NCBI GenBank assembly: GCA_036172665.1
Contig: CM069873.1
Coordinates: 45,354,001 to 45,418,000, forward strand
Direction: 5' to 3'
From: Prosopocoilus inquinatus
Lineage: Eukaryota > Arthropoda > Insecta > Coleoptera > Lucanidae
Length of the DNA: 64,000 nt
Under the pieces are notes generated by a model. That model saw only the letters and a program-made list of their open reading frames with translations. It was not told the DNA's origin and searched no databases. Position numbers and translations under genes: made by a program. Below, piece by piece: positions 52,101-62,571 of the stretch; the first letter of the stretch is position 1; each line of letters opens with the position of its first letter.

Positions 52101-52890
52101 CACGTTTCGATGGACTCCAGTAACTCTAATGTGAGATACGAAATTTTCGGACGCAGCAGAAGCTGGAAATAGTTTTAAACGAAACAACACGCATTAGCGT
52201 TGTTCCTGTGATGTATCTAATCGATCCTTACTCATCTATCATGTTATTTGGCGTTTCGATGGACTCCAGTAACTCTGACGTGAGATACAAAGTTTTCGGA
52301 CGCAGCAGAAGCTGGAAATAGTTTTGAACGAAACAACACGTATTAGCGTTGTTCCTGTGATGTATCTAATCGATCCTTACTTAGCTACTATGTTATTTGA
52401 CGTTTCGATGGACTCCAATAACTCTGATGTGAGATACAAAGTTTTCGGACGCAGCAGAAGCTGGAAATAGTTTTAAACGAAACAACACGCATTAGGGTTG
52501 TTCCTGTGATGTATCTAATCGATCCTTACTCATCTATCATGTTATTTGGCGTCTCGATGGACTCCAGTAACTCTGATGTGAGATACAAAGTTTTCGGACC
52601 CAGCAGAAGCTGGAAATAGTTTTGAACGAAACAACACGTATTAGCGTTGTTCCTGTGATGTATCTAATCGATCCTTACTTAGCTACTATGTTATTTGACG
52701 TTTCGATGGACTCCAATAACTCTAATGTGAGATACGAAATTTTCGGACGCAGCAGAAGCTGGAAATAGTTTTAAAGGAAACAACACGTATTAGCGTTGTT
52801 CCTGTGATGTATCTAATCGATCCTTACTCATCTATCATGTTATTTGGCGTTTCGATGGACTCCGGTAACTCTGATGTGAGATACAAAGTT

Positions 52891-55800
52891 CTCGGACGCA
52901 GCAGAAGCTGGAGATAGTTTTAAACGATACAACACGCATTAGCGTTGTTCCTGTGACGTATCTAATCGATCCTTACTCATCTATCATGTTATTTGGCGTT
53001 TCGATGGACTCCAGTAACTTTGATGTAAGATACGAAGTTCTCGGACGCAGCTGAAGCTAGAAATAGTTTTAAACGAAACAACACGCATTAGCGTTGTTCC
53101 TGTGCTGTGTCTAATCGATCCTTACTCATCTATCATGTTATTTGGCGTTTCGATGGAATCGAGTAACTTTGATGTGAGATACGAAGTTCTCGGACGCAGC
53201 AGAAGCTGGAAATAGTTTTAAATGAAACAACACGTATTAGCGTTGTTCCTGTGATGTATCTAATCGATCCTTACTCATCTATCATTTTATTTGACGTTTG
53301 GATGGACTCCAGTAACTCTGATGTGAGATACAAAGTTTTCGAACGCAGCAGAAGCTGGAGATAGTTTCAAACGAAACAACACGCATTAGCGTTGTTCCTG
53401 TGATGTATCTAATCGATCCTTACTCATCTATCATGTTATTTGGCGTTTCGATGGACTCCAGTAACTCTGATGTGAGATACAAAGTTTTCGGACGCAGCAG
53501 AAGCTGGAAATAGTTTTGAACGAAACAACACGTATTAGCGTTGTTCCTGTGATGTATCTAATCGATCCTTAGTTAGCTACTATGTTATTTGACGTTTCGA
53601 TGGACTCCAATAACTCTAATGTGAGATACGAAATTTTCGGACGCAGCAGAAGCTGGAAATAGTTTTAAACGAAACAACACGTATTAGCGTTGTTCCTGTG
53701 ATGTATCTAATCGATCCTTACTCATCTATCATGTTATTTGGCGTTTCGATGGACTCCAGTAACTCTGACGTGAGATACAAAGTTTTCGGACGCAGCAGAA
53801 GCTGGAAATAGTTTTAAACGAAACAACACGCATTAGCGTTGTTCCTGTGATGTATCTAATCGATCCTTACTCATCTATCATGTTATTTGACGTTTCGATG
53901 GACTCTAGTAACTCTGATGTGAGATACGAAGTTTTTGGACGCAGCAGGAGCTGGAAATAGTTTTAAACGAAACAACACGTATTAGCGTTGTTCCTGTGAT
54001 GTATCTAATCGATCCTTACTTAGCTACAATGTTATTTGACGTTTCGATGGACTCCAGTAACTCTAATGTGAGATACGAAATTTTCGGACGCAGCAGAAAC
54101 TGGAAATAGTTTTAAACGAAACAACACGTATTAGCGTTGTTCCTGTGATGTATCTAATCGATCCTTACTCATCTATCATGTTATTTGGCGTTTCGATGGA
54201 CTCCAGTAACTCTGATGTGAGATACAAAGTTTTCGGACGCAGCAGAAGCTGGAAATAGTTTTGAACGAAACAACACGTATTAGCGTTGTTCCTGTGATGT
54301 ATCTAATCGATCCTTAGTTAGCTACTATGTTATTTGACGTTTCGATGGACTCCAATAGCTCTAATGTGAGATACGAAATTTTCGGACGCAGCAGAAGCTG
54401 GAAATAGTTTTAAACGAAACAACACGTATTAGCGTTGTTCCTGTGATGTATCTAATCGATCCTTACACATCTATCATGTTATTTGACGTTTCGATGGACT
54501 CTAGTAACTCTAATGTGAGATACGAAATTTTCGGACGCAGCAGAAGCTGGAAATAGTTTTAAACGAAACAACACGCATTAGCGTTGTTCCTGTGATGTAT
54601 CTAATCGATCCTTACTCATCTATCATGTTATTTGACGTTTGGATGGACTCCAGTAACTCTGATGTGAGATACAAAGTTCTCGGTCGCAGCAGAAGCTGGA
54701 AATAATTTTGAACGAAACAACACGTATTAGCGTTGTTCCTGTGATGTATCTAATCGATCCTTACTTATCTACTATGTTATTTGACGTTTCGATGGACTCT
54801 AGTAACTCTGATGTGAGATACGAAGTTTTTGGACGCAGCAGAAGCTGGAAATAGTTTTAAACGAAACAACACGCATTAGCGTTGTTCCTGTGATGTATCT
54901 AATCGATCCTTGCTCATCTATCATGTTATTTGACGTTTGGATGGACTCTAGTAACTCTGATGTGAGATACGAAGTTTTTGGACGCAGCAGGAGCTGGAAA
55001 TAGTTTCAAACGAAACAGCACGCATTAGCGTTGTTCCTGTGATGTATCTAATCGATCCTTACTTAGCTACTATGTTATTTCACGTTTCGATGGACTCCAG
55101 TAACTCTAATGTGAGATACGAAATTTTCGGACGCAGCAGAAGCTGGAAATAGTTTTAAACGAAACAACACGCATTAGCGTTGTTCCTGTGATGTATCTAA
55201 TCGATCCTTACTCATCTATCATGTTATTTGGCGTTTCGATGGGCTCCAGTAACTTTGATGTGAGATACGAAGTTCTCGGACGCAGCTGAAGCTGGAAATA
55301 GTTTTAAATGAAACAACACGTACTAGCGTTGTTCCTGTGATGTATCTAATCGATCCTTACTCATCTATCATGTTATTTGACGTTTGGATGGACTCCAGTA
55401 ACTCTGATGTGAGATACGAAGTTTTTGGACGCAGCAGGAGCTGGAAATAGTTTTAAACGAAACAACACGTATTAGCGTTGTTCCTGTGATGTATCTAATC
55501 GATCCTTACTTAGCTACAATGTTATTTGACGTTTCGATGGACTTCAGTAACTCTAATGTGAGATACGAAATTTTCGGACGCAGCAGAAGCTGGAAATAGT
55601 TTTAAATGAAACAACACGTATTAGCGTTGTTCCTGTGATGTATCTAATCGATCCTTACTCATCTATCATGTTATTTGACGTTTGGATGGACTCCAGTAAC
55701 TCTGATGTGAGATACAAAGTTTTCGGACGCAGCAGAAGCTGGAGATAGTTTTAAACGAAACAACACGCATTAGCGTTGTTCCTGTGATGTATCTAATCGA

Positions 55801-58400
55801 TCCTTACTCATCTATCATCTTATTTGACGTTTCGATGGACTCCAGTAACTCTGATGTGAGATACAAACTTTTCGGACGCAGCAGAAGCTGGAAATAGTTT
55901 TGAACGAAACAACACGTATTAGCGTTGTTCGTGTGATGTATCTAATCGATCCTTACTTAGCTACTATGTTATTTGACGTTTCGATGGACTCCAGTAACTC
56001 TAATGTGAGATACGAAATTCTCGGACGCAGCAGAAGCTGGAAATAGTTTTAAACGAAACAACACGCATTAGCGTTGTTCCTGTGATGAATGTAATCGATC
56101 ATTACTCATCTATCATGTTATTTGACGTTTGGATGGGCTCCAGTAACTCTGAAGTGAGATACGAAGTTCTCGGACGCAGCTGTAGCTGAAAATAGTTTTA
56201 AACGAAACAACACGCATTAGCGTTGTTCCTGTGATGTATCTAATCGATCCTTACTCATCTATCATGTTATTTGGCGTTTCGATGGACTCCAGTAACTTTG
56301 ATGTAAGATACGAAGTTCTCGGACGCAGCTGAAGCTAGAAATAGTTTTAAACGAAACAACACGCATTAGCGTTGTTCCTGTGCTGTGTCTAATCGATCCT
56401 TACTCATCTATCATGTTATTTGGCGTTTCGATGGAATCGAGTAACTTTGATGTGAGATACGAAGTTCTCGGACGCAGCTGAAGCTAGAAATAGTTTTAAA
56501 CGAAACAGCACGCATTAGCGTTGTTCCTGTGATGTATCTAATCGATCCTTATTTATCTATCATGTTATTTGACGTTTCGATGGACTCTAGTAACTCTGAT
56601 GTAAGATACGAAGTTTTTGGGCGCAGCAGGAGCTGGAAATAGTTTTAAACGAAGCAACACGTATTAGCGTTGTTGCTGTGATGTATCTAATCGATCCTTA
56701 CTTAGCTACTATGTCATTTCACGTTTCGATGGACTCCAGTAACTCTAATGTGAGATACGAAATTTTCGGACGCAGCAGAAGCTGGAAATAGTTTTAAACG
56801 AAACAACACGCATTAGCGTTGTTCCTGTGATGTATCTAATCGATCCTTATTTATCTATCATGTTATTTGACGTTTCGATGGACTCTAGTAACTCTGATGT
56901 GAGATACGAAGTTTTTGAGCGCAGCAGGAGCTCTAAATAGTTTTAAACGAAGCAACACGTATTAGCGTTGTTCCTGTGATGTATCTAATCGATCCTTACT
57001 TAGCTCCTATGTTATTTCACGTTTCGATGGACTCTAGTAACTCTGATGTGAGATACGAAGTTTTTGGACGCAGCAGAAGCTGGAAATAGTTTTAAACGAA
57101 ACAACACGCATTAGCGTTGTTCCTGTGATGTATCTAATCGATCCTTGCTCATCTATCATGTTATTTGACGTTTGGATGGACTCTAGTAACTCTGATGTGA
57201 GATACGAAGTTTTTGGACGCAGCAGGAGCTGGAAATAGTTTTAAGCGAAACAGCACGCATTAGCGTTGTTCCTGTGATGTATCTAATCGATCCTTACTTA
57301 GCTACTATGTTATTTCACGTTTCGATGGACTCCAATAACTCTGACGTGAGATACAAAGTTTTCGGACGCAGCAGAAGCTGGAAATAGTTTTGAACGAAAC
57401 AACACGTATCAGCGTTGTTCCTGTGATGTATCTAATCGATCCTTACTTAGCTACTATGTTATTTGACGTTTCGATGGACTCCAATAACTCTGATGTGAGA
57501 TACAAAGTTTTCGGACGCAGCAGAAGCTGGAAATAGTTTTAAACGAAACAACACGCATTAGGGTTGTTCCTGTGATGTATCTAATCGATCCTTACTCATC
57601 TATCATTTTATTTGACGTTTCGATGGACTCTAGTAACTCTGATGTGAGATACGAAGTTCTCGGACGCAGCTGAAGCTAGAAATAATTTTAAACGAAACAA
57701 CACGCATTAGCGTTGTTCCTGTGATGTATCTAATCGATCCTTACTCATCTATCATGTTATTTGGCGTTACGATGGACTCCAGTAACTCTGATGTGAGATA
57801 CAAAGTTTTCGGACGCAGCAGAAGCTGGAAATAGTTTTGAACGAAACAACACGTATTAGCGTTGTTCCTGTGATGTATCTAATCGATCCTTACTTAGCTA
57901 CTATGTTATTTGACGTTTCGATGGACTCCAATAACTCTAATGTGAGATACGAAATTTTCGGACGCAGCAGAAGCTGGAAATAGTTTTAAACGAAACAACA
58001 CGTATTAGCGTTGTTCCTGTGATGTATCTAATCGATCCTTACTCATCTATCATGTTATTTGAAGTTTCGATGGACTCTAGTAACTCTGATGTGAGATACG
58101 AAGTTTTTGGACGCAGCAGTAGCTGGAAATAGTTTTAAACGAAACAACACGCATTAGTGTTGTTCCTGTGATGTATCTAATCGATCCTTACTCATCTATC
58201 ATGTTATTTGACGTTTGGATGGACTCTAGTAACTCTGATGTGAGATACGATGTTTTTGGACGCAGCAGGAGCTGGAAATAGTTTTAAACGAAACAACACG
58301 CATTAGCGTTGTTCGTGTGATGTTTCTAATCGATCCTTATTTATCTATCATGTTATTTGACGTTTCGATGGACTCTAGTAACTCTGATGTAAGATACGAA
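52891..58400 (+). repeat. Right mosaic region, first part
   Basis: Monomer order is irregular again and families M and C reappear (GTGCTGTGTC near 53,104 and 56,392; GATGAATG near 56,087). 55.86-56.50 kb copies 0.30-0.95 kb and 5.06-5.70 kb: GCTGTAG at 634, 5395 and 56179, the last 373 monomers from the first once all indels are counted. 54.78-55.10 kb and 57.02-57.33 kb are copies 15 monomers apart (CCTTGCTC 54908/57143). No unique DNA. Confidence 0.8.
53450..54440 (+). repeat. 5-monomer tandem duplication (745-bp offset)
   Basis: CCTTAGTTAGC, a rare form of CCTTACTTAGC, is at 53567 and 54312, exactly 5 x 149 apart, within matching GGCGTTTCG and CCAATAAC/CCAATAGC contexts. The second copy diverges after about 54.44 kb. 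Confidence 0.7.
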
Positions 58401-59828
58401 GTTTTTGGGCGCAGCAGGAGCTGGAAATAGTTTTAAACGAAGCAACACGTATTAGCGTTGTTCCTGTGATGTATCTAATCGATCCTTGCTTATCTATCAT
58501 GTTATTTGACGTTTGGATGGACTCCAGTAACTCTGATGTGAGATACAAAGTTTTCGGACGCAGCAGAAGCTGGAGATAGTTTTAAACGAAACAACACGCA
58601 TTAGCGTTGTTCCTGTGATGTATCTAATCGATCCTTACTCATCTATCATGTTATTTGGCGTTTCGATGGACTCCAGTAACTCTGATGTGAGATACAAAGT
58701 TTTCGGACGCAGCAGAAGCTGGAAATAGTTTTGAACGAAACAACACGTATTAGCGTTGTTCCTGTGATGTATCTAATCGATCCTTACTTAGCTACTATGT
58801 TATTTGACGTTTCGATGGACTCCAATAACTCTAATGTGAGATACGAAATTTTCGGACGCAGCAGAAGCTGGAAATAGTTTTAAAGGAAACAACACGTATT
58901 AGCGTTGTTCCTGTGATGTATCTAATCGATCCTTACTCATCTATCATGTTATTTGGCGTTTCGATGGACTCCAGTAACTCTGATGTGAGATACAAAGTTT
59001 TCGGACGCAGCAGAAGCTGGAAATAGTTTTGAACGAAACAACACGTATTAGCGTTGTTCCTGTGATGTATCTAATCGATCCTTACTTAGCTACTATGTTA
59101 TTTGACCTTTCGATGGACTCCAATAATTCTGATGTGAGATACAAAGTTTTCGGACGCAGCAGAAGCTGGAGATAGTTTTAAACGATACAACACGCATTAG
59201 CGTTGTTCCTGTGATGTATCTAATCGATCCTTATTTATCTATCATGTTATTTGGCGTTTCGATGGACTCCAGTAACTCTGATGTGAGATACAAAGTTTTC
59301 GGACGCAGCAGAAGCTGGAAATAGTTTTGAACGAAACAACACGTATTAGCGTTGTTCCTGTGATGTATCTAATCGATCCTTACTTAGCTACTATGTTATT
59401 TGACCTTTCGATGGACTCCAATAATTCTGATGTGAGATACAAAGTTTTCGGACGCAGCAGAAGCTGGAGATAGTTTTAAACGATACAACACGCATTAGCG
59501 TTGTTCCTGTGATGTATCTAATCGATCCTTATTTATCTATCATGTTATTTGACGTTTCGATGGACTCTAGTAACTCTGATGTAAGATACGAAGTTTTTGG
59601 GCGCAGCAGGAGCTGGAAATAGTTTTAAACGAAGCAACACGTATTAGCGTTGTTCCTGTGATGTATCTAATCGATCCTTACTTAGCTACTATGTTATTTG
59701 ACGTTTCGATGGACTCCAGTAACTTTGATGTGAGGTACGAAGTTCTCGGACGCAGCTGAAGCTGGAAATAGTTTTAAATGATACAACACGTATTAGCGTT
59801 GTTCCTGTGATGTATCTAATCGATCCTT
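58400..59828 (+). repeat. 28-monomer duplication, copy 1 (offset 4,172 bp)
   Basis: GATCCTTGCTTATC (58481), AAAGGAAAC, and two TTTGACCTTTCG plus CCAATAATTC monomers 298 bp apart (59104 and 59402) are followed by GTGAGGTACG and AAATGATACAAC. All recur exactly 28 monomers later. Confidence 0.85.
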
Positions 59829-61420
59829 ACTCATCTATCATGTTATTTGACGTTTGGATGGACTCCAGTAACTCTGATGTGAGATACAAAGTATTCGGAC
59901 GCAGCAGAAGCTGCACATAGTTTTAAACGATACAACACGCATTAGCGTTGTTCCTGTGATGTATCTAATCGATCCTTACTCATCTATCATGTTATTTGGC
60001 GTTTCGATGGACTCCAGTAACTCTGATGTGAGATACAAAGTTTTCGGACGCAGCAGAAGCTGGAAATAGCTTTAAACGAAACAACACGCATTAGCATTGT
60101 TCCTGTGATGTATCTAATCGATCCTTACTCATCTATCATGTTATTTGGCGTTTCGATGGACTCCAGTAACTCTGATGTGAGATACAAAGTTTTCGGACGC
60201 AGCAGAAGCTGGAAATAGTTTTAAACGAAACAACACGCATTAGCATTGTTCCTGTGATGTATCTAATCGACCCTTACTCATCTATCATGTTATTTGACGT
60301 TTCGATGGACTCTAGTAACTCTGATGTGAGATACGAAGTTTTTGGACGCAGCAGGAGCTGGAAATAGTTTTAAACGAAACAACACGTATTAGCGTTGTTC
60401 CTGTGATGTATCTAATCGATCCTTACTTAGCTACTATGTTATTTGACGTTTCGGTGGACTCCAAAATCTCTAATGTGAGATACGAAATTTTCGGACGCAG
60501 CAGAAGCTGGAAATACTTTTAAAGGAAACAACACGTATTAGCGTTGTTCCTGTGATGTATCTAATCGATCCTTACTCATCTATCATGTTATTTGGCGTTT
60601 CGATGGACTCCAATAACTCTGATGTGAGATACAAAGTTTTCGGACGCAGCAGAAGCTGGAAATAGTTTTGAACGAAACAACACGTATTAACGTTGTTCCT
60701 GTGATGTATCTAATCGATCCTTACTTAGCTACCATGTTATTTGACCTTTCGATGGACTCTAGTAACTCTGATGTAAGATACGAAGTTTTTGGGCGCAGCA
60801 GGAGCTGGAAATAGTTTTAAACGAAGCAACACGTATTAGCGTTGTTCCTGTGATGTATCTAATCGATCCTTACTTAGCTACTATGTTATTTGACGTTTCG
60901 ATGGACTCCAGTAACTTTGATGTGAGATACGAAGTTCTCGGACGCAGCTGAAGCTGGAAATAGTTTTAAATGATACAACACGTATTAGCGTTGTTCCTGT
61001 GATGTATCTAATCGATCCTTACTCATCTATCATGTTATTTGACGTTTGGATGGACTCCAGTAACTCTGATGTGAGATACAAAGTATTCGGACGCAGCAGA
61101 AGCTGGAGATAGTTTTAAACAATACAACACGCATTAGCGTTGTTCCTGTGATGTATCTAATCGATCCTTAATCATCTATCATGTTATTTGGCGTTTCGAT
61201 GGACTCCAGTAACTCTGATGTGAGATACAAAGTTTTCGGACGCAGCAGAAGCTGGAAATAGTTTTAAACGAAACAACACGCATTAGCATTGTTCCTGTGA
61301 TGTATCTAATCGATCCTTACTCATCTATCATGTTATTTGGCGTTTCGATGGACTCCAGTAACTCTGATGTGAGATACAAAGTTTTCGGACGCAGCAGAAG
61401 CTGGAAATAGTTTTAAACGA
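59580..61420 (+). repeat. 8-monomer tandem duplication (1,192-bp offset)
   Basis: AAATGATACAACACG occurs at 59776 and 60968, exactly 8 x 149 apart. It is flanked in both by GTAAGATACG upstream and by AAAGTATTCGG, GATACAACACGC/AATACAACACGC and CATTAGCATTG downstream. Confidence 0.8.
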
Positions 61421-62571
61421 AACAACACGCATTAGAGTTGTTCCTGTGATGTATCTAATCGATCCTTACTCATCTATCATTTTATTTGACGTTTGGATGG
61501 ACTCCAGTAACTCTGATGTGAGATACAAAGTTTACGGACGCAGCAGAAGCTGGAAATAGATTTAAACGAAACAACACGCATTACCGTTGTTCCTGTGATG
61601 TATCTAATCGATCCTTACTCATCTATCATGTTATCTGGCGTTTCGATGGACTCCAGTAACTCTGATGTGAGATACGAAGTTTTTGGACGCAGCAGGAGCT
61701 GGAAATATTTTTAAACGAAACAACACGTTTTAGCGTTGTTCCTGTGATGTATCTAATCGATCCTTACTTAGCTACTATGTTATTTGACGTTTCGATGGAC
61801 TCCAGTAACTCTGACGTGAGATACAAAATTTTCGGACGCAGCAGAAGCTGGAAATAGTTTTAAACGAAACAACACGCATTAGCGTTGTTCCTGTGATGTA
61901 TCTAATCGATCCTTACTCATCTATCATGTTATTTGACGTTTCGATGGACTCTAGTAACTCTGATGTGAGATATGAAGTTTTTGGACGCAGCAGGAGCTGG
62001 AAATAGTTTTAAACGAAACAACACGTATTAACGTTGTTCGTGTGATGTATCTAATCGATCCTTAGTTAGCTACTATGTTATTTGACGTTTCGATGGACTC
62101 CAATAACTCTAATGTGAGATACGAAATTTTCGGACGCAGCAGAAGCTGGAAATAGTTTTAAACGAAACAACACGTATTAGCGTTGTTCCTGTGATGTATC
62201 TAATCGATCCTTACTCATCTATCATGTTATTTGACGTTTCGATGGACTCTAGTAACTCTAATGTGATATACGAAATTTTCGGACGCAGCAGAAGCTGGAA
62301 ATAGTTTTAAACGAAACAACACGCATTAGCGTTGTTCGTGTGATGTATCTAATCGATCCTTACTCATCTATCATGTTATTTGACGTTTGGATGGACTCCA
62401 GTAACTCTGATGTGAGATACGAAGTTCTCGGACGCAGCTGAAGCTGGAAATAGTTTTAAATGAAACAACACGTACTAGCGTTGTTCCTGTGATGTATCTA
62501 ATCGATCCTTACTCATCTATCATGTTATTTGACGTTTGGATGGACTCCAGTAACTCTGATATGAGATACGA
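61420..62571 (+). repeat. Mosaic monomers between the 8-mer and 28-mer duplications
   Basis: Ordinary K, T and W monomers with a few private changes (TTATCTGGCG, AAATATTTTTAAACG, GTGATATACG). CCTTAGTTAGC at about 62,060 recalls 53567. Nothing but satellite. Confidence 0.7.

Larger units (their letters stand above)
44586..52890 (+). repeat. Higher-order unit, copy D (rearranged)
   Basis: It begins mid-unit: GTATTTAATCG, GACGTTTGAATGG, ACATATTAGCG and TTCGAACGCAGCAGAATC follow in an order found at 19.25-19.60 kb in copy A. It then follows B, includes a 13-monomer tandem duplication, and after 48.9 kb matches B at about 30.7-35.2 kb (GATGTACTC 31265/40495/49427, GGCGTTACG, GACCTTTCG, AAACTTTTCGGAAGC). 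It keeps the two monomers that C lost near 40.67 kb. Homology ends near 52.89 kb, where a CTGGAGATAG and GATACAACACG monomer replaces the expected AATAATTTT one. Confidence 0.8.
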
